Source: Flavobacterium resistens (GTDB taxonomy: Bacteria; Bacteroidota; Bacteroidia; Flavobacteriales; Flavobacteriaceae). Taken from it: 64,000 bases of DNA. The stretch is taken from the NCBI RefSeq assembly GCF_900182645.1, contig NZ_FXTA01000005.1, forward strand, positions 1 to 64,000, read 5' to 3'. The first letter of the stretch is position 1. The number at the start of each line of letters is the position of its first letter. Shown here piece after piece: positions 51,640 to 60,276 of this stretch. The notes beneath the pieces are model-generated. The model was not told the DNA's origin. It made no database searches and was given only the letters and a program-made list of their open reading frames with translations. A program made the position numbers and the translations under genes.

Positions 51640-52392
51640 TTAAATCGCAGTATAACCTCCATCAGCAATAATATAACTTCCTGTTGTAAAAGACGATTTT
51701 TCAGAGCTCAAAAACACTACCAGGTCTGCAACTTCCTGAGCAGTTCCAAGTCTATTCATTGGTGCTTTTGCCGCAACGGCATCCATCAAATTTTGAGTAA
51801 GATTATCTTTCAGCAAAGCCGTTTCAATATAACCGGGACCAACGGCATTACAGCGAATATTTTTCAATGCATATTCTGCCGCAATATTTTTAGTCAATCC
51901 AACAACTCCATGTTTTGATGCAGTATAAGCTGGACTGTTTGGCGCAGCAACCTGACCATGAATTGAGGCAATGTTAACGATGTTTCCACCTCCATTTTTT
52001 TCCATTTGCTCTAACTGATAACGACATGCATAAAAAACACCGCTCAAATTAAGCGCAATTACACGATCCCAGGCATCTGGTTCGTATTCTCCGGTTGGTT
52101 TTGCTGGTCCGCCCATTCCGGCATTATTGCAGGCAATATCAAGTCGGCCGTATTTTGAAACTGTTACCTCAACCATGCGCTTATTATCACTTGCGCTCGA
52201 CGAATCACCTTTTACAAAAAAAGCCTCGCCTCCATTGTCTTTTATAATTTTTACGGTTTCTTCGCCATGTTCAACATTAATATCCGAAAGGACCACTTTT
52301 GCTCCTTCACGAGCATAAGCTTCTGCAACTGCGCGCCCAATTCCTGAGCCACCACCAGATACAAAAGCCACTTTGTTTTCTAAAAGTGCCAT
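51640..52392 (-). CDS. Short-chain dehydrogenase/reductase
   Basis: 250 residues, classical SDR: NAD(P) motif SGGGSGIGRAVAEAY (about 12-26), NNAGMGG, catalytic Ser in VNIASIHG and YTASKHGVVGLTKN (Tyr-x3-Lys). Resembles glucose/3-oxoacyl reductase types; the substrate cannot be told. Alone on its strand. Confidence 0.92.
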   Translation of the reverse strand: MALLENKVAFVSGGGSGIGRAVAEAYAREGAKVVLSDINVEHGEETVKIIKDNGGEAFFVKGDSSSASDNKRMVEVTVSKYGRLDIACNNAGMGGPAKPTGEYEPDAWDRVIALNLSGVFYACRYQLEQMEKNGGGNIVNIASIHGQVAAPNSPAYTASKHGVVGLTKNIAAEYALKNIRCNAVGPGYIETALLKDNLTQNLMDAVAAKAPMNRLGTAQEVADLVVFLSSEKSSFTTGSYIIADGGYTAI

Positions 52393-52545
52393 ATTCTTGT
52401 AATTTAAAATTGTCTTTACAATTTACGAAGATATCACGCAACGAGAGCAGTAAAAACGGAGTTTACAATAACATTAACTTGATATGCTAATCAAATGTTA
52501 TTTAACGCTAAAACGGTCTCTTTTTAAGAAAAAAACCGTAATATT

Positions 52546-52932
52546 TTATTGATCTTCATCCAATTTCATGTTCCCTCGATCTTTATGACTTTCCGGATTT
52601 GAATTTGGATAACGGTTTGGCGTAATGTCTGAATTCCTGTCTTTATTTTCGATTGTTTTGTTTGCCTCTTCATCTGTTTGAACACCTCGATTTGCGTTTG
52701 GATTATTTGGGTTTATTTCATCGGCAACTTTTTTAATTTTCTCATTTTCGTCTCTTGCCCTTTCCACAACTTCTTTTTTTCCCTCTTTATCTGCAACAAC
52801 TTCTTTTTTTAAATTGGAATCTTCAGACTTTCCGTCGTGCGAAACATTTTTGCCTTTTGTGTCATCCACATTTTTCTGTACTCCATTTATTTTTTTTGCA
52901 CCTAAATTATTCGTTTCCATAACTTTATTCAT
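52546..52932 (-). CDS. Hydrophilic disordered protein, unknown
   Basis: 128 residues with almost no hydrophobic residues: many K, E, D and N, such as KNVSHDGKSEDSNLKKE and NPNNPNANRGVQTDEEANK. Probably unstructured. Not recognised. An alternative start (MNKV or METN, 4 residues later) is possible. Possibly stress-related, by analogy with such proteins; not shown by sequence. Confidence 0.6.
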   Translation of the reverse strand: MNKVMETNNLGAKKINGVQKNVDDTKGKNVSHDGKSEDSNLKKEVVADKEGKKEVVERARDENEKIKKVADEINPNNPNANRGVQTDEEANKTIENKDRNSDITPNRYPNSNPESHKDRGNMKLDEDQ

Positions 52933-53064
52933 TTAGAGTTCTTTCGATAATATTACGAATTCCTCACTTGAAAAATTTACGACTTGATCTTGCTTTTGTT
53001 TTATAATTGCCATCTTTTCGAAATTTATTACCTTTAATGATAGCAACTTAACATTCGAATTATT

Positions 53065-53262
53065 ATGAATTTCTTCAAAATCAAAACCTGTTGGTCAAAT
53101 GCCGAATTTATTCTTATAAAATTATGTATGGCTTCAATTTATATTTTGGTCGGAAGCTATTTTCATGAATTTTTCCAAAACTATTATAAAGTTTTGCTTG
53201 TCGTTTTCGGGATAACCGTAATTTGGTTTGTGTATCAATGGCTAAAAAAAATGAAAGCATAA
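53065..53262 (+). CDS. Small membrane protein, unknown
   Basis: 65 residues with two membrane segments (about 16-33 and 41-59) and a basic tail (WLKKMKA). No family recognised. Lies 53 bases before the pseudouridine synthase gene; that gene has its own -7 element TATCTTTG (53294-53301). Confidence 0.55.
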   Translation: MNFFKIKTCWSNAEFILIKLCMASIYILVGSYFHEFFQNYYKVLLVVFGITVIWFVYQWLKKMKA

Positions 53263-53314
53263 AAACTTTGCCTATTAATTTTGCCAAAGAAACTATCTTT
53301 GCAAAAAATTAAAA

Positions 53315-53887
53315 ATGCACAGACACTTTATTCTTTTTAAGCCGTACGGCTATTTGAGCCAATTTATTTATGAATTAAAAAGGAAGAAAAAACTTTTGGG
53401 CGAATTGCATAATTTTCCCGAAGGAACAATGGCAATTGGAAGACTGGATGAAGATTCTGAAGGATTGCTTTTACTGACAACCGATGGTAACATGAGCGAA
53501 CTTGTTCGAAGCAAAAAAGTTGACAAAGAGTATTATGTTCAAGTTGATGGATTAATTACTCCAGAAGCGATAGAACAATTGCAAAATGGTGTCGAAATTG
53601 GACTTGATGGTGGCAAATACAAGACAAAACGTTGTAAAGCATTTATTGTTACCGAAATTCCGGATTTTGGAGTGAGAGCAAAAAAAATTCGGGACGAACG
53701 CCATGGTCCAACTTCTTGGGCATCAATCACAGTAAGAGAAGGTAAATTTCGCCAAGTCCGAAAAATGACTGCTGCAGTTGGTTTTCCAACATTGCGCTTA
53801 GTTCGCGTTAGGATTGGAAATGTATATTTGCAAAACCTAAAAGCCGGCGAAGTTCTTGAAGTTTCCGATTTCCAATTAGATAATTAG
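53315..53887 (+). CDS. RsuA/RluE-type rRNA pseudouridine synthase
   Basis: 190 residues, without an S4 domain, like RluE. Motif I GRLDEDSEGLLLLT with catalytic Asp45; VDKEYYVQVDG and RKMTAAVGFPTLRLVRVRIG are also family-typical. Modifies a uridine in 23S rRNA in E. coli; the target here is not proven. trmL follows 52 bases later. Confidence 0.92.
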   Translation: MHRHFILFKPYGYLSQFIYELKRKKKLLGELHNFPEGTMAIGRLDEDSEGLLLLTTDGNMSELVRSKKVDKEYYVQVDGLITPEAIEQLQNGVEIGLDGGKYKTKRCKAFIVTEIPDFGVRAKKIRDERHGPTSWASITVREGKFRQVRKMTAAVGFPTLRLVRVRIGNVYLQNLKAGEVLEVSDFQLDN

Positions 53888-53939
53888 AAAATATGGCAAT
53901 TAGATAATTGCTAAACTCATAATTCAAAATTCAAAAAAA
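53872..53939. repeat. Degenerate heptad tract before trmL
   Basis: Weak 7-base periodicity: AATTAGA units, a fold-back AATTAGATAATTG, then TTCAAAA TTCAAAA up to the trmL ATG. It resembles the other arrays in position and period but is less regular. Confidence 0.35.
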
Positions 53940-54395
53940 ATGCTAAACGTTGTTCTTGTAGAACCTGAAATACCTAATAATACTGGAAATATTGGAAGAT
54001 TATGCGTTGGTACAGAAAGCCGACTTCATTTAATTCATCCTTTCGGATTCGTAATTAATGACAAAAACCTGAAACGTTCCGGTTTAGATTATTGGGTACA
54101 TCTTGATGTAACCGAATATCAAAATGTCGAAGAATGGATGCAACAAATTCCAGACAAATCTCGTGTTTTTTTAATGAGTTCGCATGCTGAAAAATCATAT
54201 TTAGAAACTGATTTTCAAGATGGTGACTGGCTGGTTTTTGGAAAAGAAAGTGTTGGTTTAAGCAAAGAAGTTTTGGCTTTATTTGAAAATCATTTAACAA
54301 TTCCGATGTCGAAATTGATTCGTAGTTTTAATATTGCTAATTCTGTGGCTTTTGTGGTTGGAGAAGCGAAAAGACAAATTTCGTTGCAAAAATAA
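53940..54395 (+). CDS. trmL: tRNA 2'-O-methyltransferase, TrmL-like
   Basis: 151 residues. SPOUT knot fold: VLVEPEIPNNTGNIGRLC, LHLIHPFGFV, DWLVFGKESVGLSKE and IPMSKLIRSFNIANSVAFVVGEA. TrmL methylates the ribose at position 34 of tRNA-Leu isoacceptors. Length typical. Next gene starts 1 base after its stop. Confidence 0.93.
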   Translation: MLNVVLVEPEIPNNTGNIGRLCVGTESRLHLIHPFGFVINDKNLKRSGLDYWVHLDVTEYQNVEEWMQQIPDKSRVFLMSSHAEKSYLETDFQDGDWLVFGKESVGLSKEVLALFENHLTIPMSKLIRSFNIANSVAFVVGEAKRQISLQK

Positions 54396-54396
54396 C

Positions 54397-54879
54397 ATGA
54401 GACCTTTCATTGATCTAAACAATTTAAGTTATTCGAAAGAAAAATTAATTTATTATTCTCAAACTATAATTTTTACTTATTTTCTAATTGCAATTGCACT
54501 TTTGATTTATGCCATCTATTCACTTACAGATGGTAAAGATGGCTATATATTTTCCCTGTTTTTATTGCCATTTATTACATTTTTAATTTACAATGCATCG
54601 AAATTACTTAAGAAAAGTAATGATGTCCAATTTCGAATCAACTCGCAAGGAATTCAATATAGAAATGAAAAACTTGTTTCTTGGAGCAATATTCAAAATG
54701 AAGGAATCGAGACAGAGCGATCGGGCAAATACACCAACGATTTTTTTGTATATTACATCATTGATCAAGATAAGCGAGTAAAACATAATATAGGCAATTT
54801 AAATACTGACGTATTAGAACTGCAACATACTCTTAAAATTCATCGAAACCGATATCTCAGAGAAAACAATATTCTCTAA
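54397..54879 (+). CDS. Membrane protein with PH-like C-terminus, paralog 1
   Basis: 160 residues from ATG 54397; a longer frame (54334) would overlap trmL and is rejected. Two membrane segments (about 26-44 and 52-70), then a cytosolic part with VQFRINSQGIQYRNEKLVSW and LQHTLKIHRNRYL. The same part, FRINSQGIQYRNEKLVSW, is clearly related to the next gene. Resembles bacterial PH-like membrane proteins; function unknown. Confidence 0.7.
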   Translation: MRPFIDLNNLSYSKEKLIYYSQTIIFTYFLIAIALLIYAIYSLTDGKDGYIFSLFLLPFITFLIYNASKLLKKSNDVQFRINSQGIQYRNEKLVSWSNIQNEGIETERSGKYTNDFFVYYIIDQDKRVKHNIGNLNTDVLELQHTLKIHRNRYLRENNIL

Positions 54880-54914
54880 ACATTAATTTTCCTTTTTTAA
54901 CCCCAAAAACTAAA

Positions 54915-55721
54915 ATGACCGAAACTGTAACCGTAGAACAAGCTTTAAAAAAAGGCAGATGGCAATTAAAACATTTGCCAATGATTGTAACTTTTGGCAT
55001 TATTGGAGGAGGAATTTACCTTTCCTATGCAAAAATATTTGAGGGCTGGATTATTCCCGTCGGATTTGTATTGGGCTTTTTATCTGGATGGCTCGTGTGG
55101 AGTTATTTTGTCAATCAATGGAAAATTTGGGCTTTCGAAAATGTTAGAAATGTCCACGAATTACAGCGAAAAGCAGTTGAAGAAAAATTGATTTGGGAAA
55201 GCGGAAGCTGGTTTGAAAAAACAGAATTTAAAAATTATCAGCAGAAGCAGAAATTAAAACAGTTAGAGAAAAAATTTCTTGAAAAAGACATTTTTAAAGA
55301 TGACATTTCAGTACCAAAAGAAACAGTAATTTTTTACTCAAGAATTGCTATTCTTTTTTTATTAGTACTTTCTCTAGTAATGAATATATCGGGCATTTAC
55401 TTTCTTTATGAGAAAGAATATTTAGGGTTATTTCTCTTAGGAGTAGGTGTTTATTTAACTTATGATAATGTTAAAAAATTAAGAGACAAAAGTCCTCAAA
55501 TTATAATTAATGCCGAAGGAATAAAACTTAAAGATGAAAAACTTGTTAAATGGAATAACATACGAAATGACAGAGTTTTTACAGAAATAAGAGGGAAAAA
55601 TTCCACAACCTATTTGGCATTTAATCATGAAAAGATTGATATTGGAGAGTTAGATATAAAAACTCAGGACTTAGAAAAAATGCTTCATGTGTATCGTGTG
55701 CGTTATGAAAACACTCTTTAA
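54915..55721 (+). CDS. Membrane protein with PH-like C-terminus, paralog 2
   Basis: 268 residues. N-terminal region with two membrane segments (about 20-58) and a charged stretch, then two more membrane segments (about 140-180), and a tail with IIINAEGIKLKDEKLVKWNN and MLHVYRVRYENTL. The tail matches that of the preceding gene (IxxQGIxxxxEKLVxWxNI), so the two are tandem paralogs with different N-termini. Overlaps the btuD gene by 4 bases, converging. Confidence 0.7.
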   Translation: MTETVTVEQALKKGRWQLKHLPMIVTFGIIGGGIYLSYAKIFEGWIIPVGFVLGFLSGWLVWSYFVNQWKIWAFENVRNVHELQRKAVEEKLIWESGSWFEKTEFKNYQQKQKLKQLEKKFLEKDIFKDDISVPKETVIFYSRIAILFLLVLSLVMNISGIYFLYEKEYLGLFLLGVGVYLTYDNVKKLRDKSPQIIINAEGIKLKDEKLVKWNNIRNDRVFTEIRGKNSTTYLAFNHEKIDIGELDIKTQDLEKMLHVYRVRYENTL

Positions 55722-56494
55722 GTCACAATAAACTTTCCTTTTTCAGCATCAAAAATAATATGTTCGTCTTTGAATAAAGAAGCAAAACTTCCATTCGAAA
55801 TTAAATTACACGGCTGATCTTGAACTATGTTTTCAGGCGTCATGACAATCATTTCATCACTTAACTGAATTGCAAGATCAATATCGTGAGTTGAAAATAA
55901 AATGCATTTTTCTGTTTCCTGTGTTAGTTTTTTCAATAGCTTGAATAATGAAACCTTATGAAGCAAATCAAGGTGGGTTGTTGGTTCATCCAAAATAATC
56001 AAAGGCGTATCCTGCGCAAGCGCTCGCGCAATTAAAACTTTTTGTAATTGTCCGTCGCTTATTTCAAAATGTTTCTTTTTTGCTAAATGCGTAATTTGAG
56101 TTAAAGCTAAAGCTTCATTTACTTTTACAATATCTTCAGGAGTCAAAGTTCCAATCCAATTCGTATAGGGCTGGCGTCCCAACGCAACCAATTCAAAAAC
56201 AGAAAGATTACTTGGTGGCAATTTTTCGGTTAAAACCAAACTTAAATTCTGCGCTAATTCTAAAAGTTTGAATGCCGAGATATTTTTTTCCTTCAAATAA
56301 ACATTTCCGGACAAAGGTTTTTGGATTCCGGTAATTGTTCGGAGTAAAGTCGATTTTCCAATTCCGTTTGCTCCAATCAAAGTAATGAGTTTTCCTGATG
56401 CTAAATTTAGATTTAGATGCTCAGCAATGGTCGTAACTCCTTTCTTGGATTTGTATCCAATATTTAAATTTGAAGTTGATAGAATGTTTTTCAT
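55718..56494 (-). CDS. btuD: Cobalamin ABC transporter ATP-binding protein
   Basis: 258 residues. ABC ATPase: Walker A GANGIGKST, a weak signature EISDGQLQKVLIARALAQ, Walker B LIILDEPTTHLDL, and switch His in FSTHD. FecE/BtuD group. Powers import through the FecCD-type permease next to it. B12 as substrate is inferred from the neighbouring cob genes; iron-siderophore uptake is the alternative. Confidence 0.88.
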   Translation of the reverse strand: MKNILSTSNLNIGYKSKKGVTTIAEHLNLNLASGKLITLIGANGIGKSTLLRTITGIQKPLSGNVYLKEKNISAFKLLELAQNLSLVLTEKLPPSNLSVFELVALGRQPYTNWIGTLTPEDIVKVNEALALTQITHLAKKKHFEISDGQLQKVLIARALAQDTPLIILDEPTTHLDLLHKVSLFKLLKKLTQETEKCILFSTHDIDLAIQLSDEMIVMTPENIVQDQPCNLISNGSFASLFKDEHIIFDAEKGKFIVT

Positions 56495-56496
56495 TT

Positions 56497-56548
56497 TTTA
56501 AGATGCTAAGGTTCTAAGTTGTTAAGATGCTAAGTTTTTTAAAACACT
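56497..56548. repeat. Short repeat tract, TAAGNNNN, period 8
   Basis: Units TAAGATGC, TAAGGTTC, TAAGTTGT, TAAGATGC, TAAG between btuD and btuC. One-armed, period 8 rather than 7, so perhaps a separate class. Confidence 0.5.
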
Positions 56549-56587
56549 GCAAATCTGCTTAATCCGATTAATCTGTGGCTAAACAAA

Positions 56588-57616
56588 TTACTGAAAATTT
56601 CTTTTTCGGACTAAAAGCCAAATTACAACCGGCGCGCCAATTATAGAGGTTATTGCATTGATTGGAAGCGTTACATCAAATCCAGGCATTTGCGAAACGA
56701 TATCACAAAATAGCATTATTATAGATCCAAAAAATAATGTACTCCAAAACAATATTGTATGATTGCTTGTTTGAAAAACCAATTTTGCAATATGCGGCAC
56801 TGCAAGTCCGATAAAAGCAATTGGCCCGGCAAAAGCCGTAATACTTCCTGATAAAATACTCGTAGCAAATATGATAATCAATCTTGCTTTTTTAAAGTTC
56901 AGCCCCATGCTTTTTGCGTAATTTTCGCCCAAAAGCAATGCATTTAAAGGTTTTATACTACTTGCACTTAAAATCAAACCAATTCCGACGCAAACTGTCA
57001 AAATTACGATAGTTCCCCAAGAAAGATTTCCAAGACTTCCCATTGACCAAAACGTGAATTTCTGAAGCTGTTCTGCAGTACTGAAATACGTCAAAACACT
57101 GACAATTGCAGTAGTAAAACTTCCGAACATTAATCCAACAATCAAAATCGCCATTGTATCACGCAATCTTTGTGAAACTACTAAAACCAGAAGCAAAACT
57201 AACGTGCTTCCAAAGGTAGATGCAATTACAATTCCGTAAGATGATAGTGCAATTATCTGTAAAAAAGAAGGCAAAAATCCGGCTCCCAAAATTACAAAAG
57301 CAACACCTAAACTTGCACCTGAACTCAGTCCTAAAACATACGGACCTGCTAACGGATTTCTAAATAAAGTCTGCATCAAAAGTCCGCTGATCGAAAGTCC
57401 TGTTCCAACTAAAACTGCCGTAATTGCTTTTGGCAAACGATAATTGATGATAATATATTCCCAAGTTGATTTTGTCGCTTGTCCGCCTGTCAAGCTCGTA
57501 AAAACATCTTTTAGCGGAATCGTAACAGACCCTAAACTAATGCTTGCAAAAAACATAAGTAAAAGTCCTAAAGACAAAACGACAAATAAAATGGTATTTC
57601 GTTTTTTGTTTGCCAA
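56588..57616 (-). CDS. btuC: FecCD-type ABC permease
   Basis: 342 residues, about ten membrane segments. Motifs of BtuC/FecCD: YRLPKAITAVLVGTGLSISG, NPLAGPYVLGLSSGASLG, LLLGENYAKSMGL and GLAVPHIAKLV. Forms the channel for B12 with BtuD and BtuF. Follows the binding-protein gene by 1 base in the same transcript. Confidence 0.92.
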   Translation of the reverse strand: MANKKRNTILFVVLSLGLLLMFFASISLGSVTIPLKDVFTSLTGGQATKSTWEYIIINYRLPKAITAVLVGTGLSISGLLMQTLFRNPLAGPYVLGLSSGASLGVAFVILGAGFLPSFLQIIALSSYGIVIASTFGSTLVLLLVLVVSQRLRDTMAILIVGLMFGSFTTAIVSVLTYFSTAEQLQKFTFWSMGSLGNLSWGTIVILTVCVGIGLILSASSIKPLNALLLGENYAKSMGLNFKKARLIIIFATSILSGSITAFAGPIAFIGLAVPHIAKLVFQTSNHTILFWSTLFFGSIIMLFCDIVSQMPGFDVTLPINAITSIIGAPVVIWLLVRKRNFQ

Positions 57617-57617
57617 T

Positions 57618-58760
57618 TTAATTCAGTTTTGATGCAAAAGTAAATTCGTAACCCGTCAATAAATCAGGATGGAAAATCTTGATATAATCTTTTAAAACCA
57701 AATCCGGACGGCTTGGCGATAATTCATAAAAAATCGTTCCACCGGTTGCTCCAAATTTACTTTCTAAAGAATAAACTGTTTTATTTTTAAAAGCGTCAAA
57801 TTCACCATAATGCGGATTCGCTTTCTGCAATTCTTCTAAAGTTTTAAAAGAACCTGAAACCACCCAAATATTTGCGCCTTTTGCTTTATCCAGCACTTTT
57901 TCAAAAGACAAACCTTCACTTCCTGTTCCTTTTAAATTGCTCCATAAATAATCGGCTTTTGCATCTTTCATGAATTGTGCAACCCAACTATTACCTTTGG
58001 CTACATACCAAACATCTTCATACATCGAGCCATATAAAACTTTTGTTGTTGCCGGTTTATCTGCTACTAATTTTTTGGCTTGATTATAACTTTCAACAAT
58101 TTTATCAAACAATTCTTTGGCTTTGTCTTCTTTGCCAAATAATGCTCCGTAAAGCTTAATCCATTCGGCTTTTCCAAGTGGAGATTGTTCCATCCAATCG
58201 CCCTGAATCAAAACATTCAAACCGCTTTTTTTCAAATTATCCAACATCGGATTGTTATTGTCAACTCCAAAAGTCACAATCAAATCTGGTGATAATTCAA
58301 TCAGTTGCTCAATATTTAATTTTTCATTTTGTCCAACATTTTTTACTGAACCTTTGTCAATAAGTACTCTTGTTTTTTCAGACGAAATATAATCAGTGTG
58401 TGGAAAACCAACCAATTTATCTTCAACTTCAAGCATTTCCAAAAACGGAATATTTGTTGTCGAAGTAACCACTACTGACTCTAATGGCACTTTTATTGTT
58501 GTATAGGTTTGAAGGCTGTCTGGAACTTTAGCATCTTTCTCTTTTAGCACATATTTAAAATCCTTATTTGCATTAGGCCAGGGATTTGAAATTGTAACTA
58601 CAGAATATCCTTCTTGTTTTACGATAGAAAGTCCCGAAGCGAATTCGATGCTATTTTTTGCAGTTTCTGATTTTACGGTTTCAATATTCTCACTTTTTTT
58701 ACAACTTGTAAGAATAAAAAAAGAAAGAAAAAATACTAACTTAGGTAAATAAAATTTCAT
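57618..58760 (-). CDS. btuF: ABC transporter substrate-binding lipoprotein
   Basis: About 380 residues from ATG 58760 (an upstream start adds 8). Lipoprotein signal with C20 (FFILTSC). BtuF/FecB fold: ATTFDVDDN-like IVTFGVDNNNPMLDNLKKSGLNVL, NVGQNEKLNIEQLIELSPDLIV and FGATGGTIFYELSPSRPD. Delivers ligand to the permease next door. B12 or cobinamide is the likely ligand because CobU, CobT, CobS and CobC follow across a divergent gap. Confidence 0.85.
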   Translation of the reverse strand: MKFYLPKLVFFLSFFILTSCKKSENIETVKSETAKNSIEFASGLSIVKQEGYSVVTISNPWPNANKDFKYVLKEKDAKVPDSLQTYTTIKVPLESVVVTSTTNIPFLEMLEVEDKLVGFPHTDYISSEKTRVLIDKGSVKNVGQNEKLNIEQLIELSPDLIVTFGVDNNNPMLDNLKKSGLNVLIQGDWMEQSPLGKAEWIKLYGALFGKEDKAKELFDKIVESYNQAKKLVADKPATTKVLYGSMYEDVWYVAKGNSWVAQFMKDAKADYLWSNLKGTGSEGLSFEKVLDKAKGANIWVVSGSFKTLEELQKANPHYGEFDAFKNKTVYSLESKFGATGGTIFYELSPSRPDLVLKDYIKIFHPDLLTGYEFTFASKLN

Positions 58761-58855
58761 ATTTAACGTTTTGGATAGGGACAAAGGTAAATCATTTTCT
58801 GATTTTTTTGTTTACTTTTATTCTTACAAAATTCAACAAATTGTATCTTTACATT

Positions 58856-59218
58856 ATGAATACCACAAAAACAAAAATTTGCTCAAGCTGTGAGACTTCT
58901 TTCAGCTGTGGAGATATTTCAGTTGAAAACAAATGCTGGTGTAATGATTACCCACCTATTTTTAATCTTTCAGAAGGAGGCGACTGTTTATGTCCAGCCT
59001 GTTTCAAAGAAGCCTGCGAAGATAAAATTGATGCTTATATAGAAACAATAACTCCTGAAAAAGCTTTAAAAAATAAAGCCGCATTGCTGCCCAAAACAGA
59101 AAAACTTATCGAAGACATTGACTATTACATGGAAAATGGCAATATGGTTTTTAAAACATGGTATCATCTAAAACGAGGCAAATGTTGTGGAAACGATTGC
59201 AGACATTGCCCCTATTAA
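58856..59218 (+). CDS. Cysteine-rich CWC/DUF5522-type protein
   Basis: About 120 residues from ATG 58856. N-terminal CWC motif: CSSCETSFSCG, NKCWCNDYPP, CLCPACFKEAC. C-terminal motif LKRGKCCGNDCRHCPY, as in DUF5522. The cysteines probably bind metal. Divergent from btuF, with which it is often found in Bacteroidota (recollection); its role is unknown. Confidence 0.8.
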   Translation: MNTTKTKICSSCETSFSCGDISVENKCWCNDYPPIFNLSEGGDCLCPACFKEACEDKIDAYIETITPEKALKNKAALLPKTEKLIEDIDYYMENGNMVFKTWYHLKRGKCCGNDCRHCPY

Positions 59219-59658
59219 ATTATTAATTATAAATTGTTTGTTGTTAATTATGAAAAACAATGTCGTTAAAAATAAAAGCTTTGATTTCGCAATTCGTATT
59301 GTCAAATTAAATCAATATCTAAACAACAACAGAAAAGAATTTACTCTTTCTAAACAACTTTTAAGATCTGGAACAAGTGTTGGCGCAATGATTCGGGAAG
59401 CTGAACATGCAGAAAGTAAAAGCGATTTTATTCATAAATTTGCAATAGCACAAAAAGAAGCTAATGAAACTGTTTACTGGTTGGAGTTATTAAAAGCAAC
59501 AGATTATCTTAACGAAAAAGAATTTGATAACATTCATCGCGATGCGATTGCAATTTTAAAATTAATAACAAGTATCTTGAAGACTTCAAAAAACCAATTA
59601 GTAGCAAAACAAACCCAAAAAATCAACAATTAACAATTAATAATTAACCATTATAAAT
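59218..59658. repeat. Heptad arms flanking the four-helix-bundle gene
   Basis: Left arm 59218-59252 (AATTATT AATTATA AATTGTT...) and right arm 59624-59658 (CAACAAT TAACAAT TAATAAT...) are facing heptad arrays with period 7. The gene at 59250-59633 fills the loop: its ATG lies in the left arm's last unit and its stop in the right arm. The cobU ATG lies at the end of the right arm. Confidence 0.65.
59250..59633 (+). CDS. Four-helix-bundle protein (rRNA intervening-sequence type)
   Basis: 127 residues from ATG 59250. Helical, with FDFAIRIVKLNQYLNNNRKE, LRSGTSVGAMIREAEHAESK and FIHKFAIAQKEANETVYWLELL: the S23 family, first known from intervening sequences in 23S rRNA genes. Here it is in a cob operon, between two facing heptad arms. 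The family travels with DNA insertions; RNA or nucleic-acid binding is assumed, not shown. Confidence 0.85.
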   Translation: MKNNVVKNKSFDFAIRIVKLNQYLNNNRKEFTLSKQLLRSGTSVGAMIREAEHAESKSDFIHKFAIAQKEANETVYWLELLKATDYLNEKEFDNIHRDAIAILKLITSILKTSKNQLVAKQTQKINN

Positions 59659-60181
59659 GATTTACCTAATAACAGGCGGAGAGCGTTCTGGAAAAAGCCA
59701 TTTTGCACAAAATTTAGCTTTACAACTTTCTGATTCGCCTCTTTATGTTGCAACAGCGAGAAAATGGGATTCCGATTTTCAAAATCGTATTGATCGTCAT
59801 CAGCAAGAACGTGACGGGCGCTGGACCAATATTGAGAAAGAAAAATATCTTAGTGAAATTGATTTTTCAGGAAAAGTTGCACTTATTGATTGCGTCACGC
59901 TCTGGCTGACTAACTTTTTTGTTGATACTAAAAATGATGTTTCTTTGTCTTTGGAAGAAGCCAAAAAAGAATTTCTTTCGATTGCCAATCAGGAAAATGC
60001 CACATTAATAATTGTGACCAACGAAATTGGAATGGGCGTTCATGCCGATACTCACATTGGCAGAAAATTTACAGAACTGCAAGGCTGGATGAATCAGTTT
60101 TTAGCGTCAAATGCTGATGAAGTTTTCTTGATGATTTCTGGAATTCCGGTTAAAATCAAAGGGGAAAATTCCAAATTTTAA
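59657..60181 (+). CDS. cobU: Adenosylcobinamide kinase/guanylyltransferase
   Basis: 174 residues. P-loop GGERSGKSHFA (7-17), VATARKWDSDF, RHQQERDGRWT and IDCVTLWLTNF are family-typical. Phosphorylates adenosylcobinamide and transfers GMP to it, giving AdoCbi-GDP for CobS. First of a run cobU-bluB/cobT-cobS-cobC. Confidence 0.95.
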   Translation: MIYLITGGERSGKSHFAQNLALQLSDSPLYVATARKWDSDFQNRIDRHQQERDGRWTNIEKEKYLSEIDFSGKVALIDCVTLWLTNFFVDTKNDVSLSLEEAKKEFLSIANQENATLIIVTNEIGMGVHADTHIGRKFTELQGWMNQFLASNADEVFLMISGIPVKIKGENSKF

Positions 60182-60276
60182 ATTCCAAATTCCAATATAC
60201 TAAAGTACCTTTACAAAAAAAGGATAATCACATTCACAATGAATTTGGGATTGAGGATTTAAAAAAATTGGAATTT

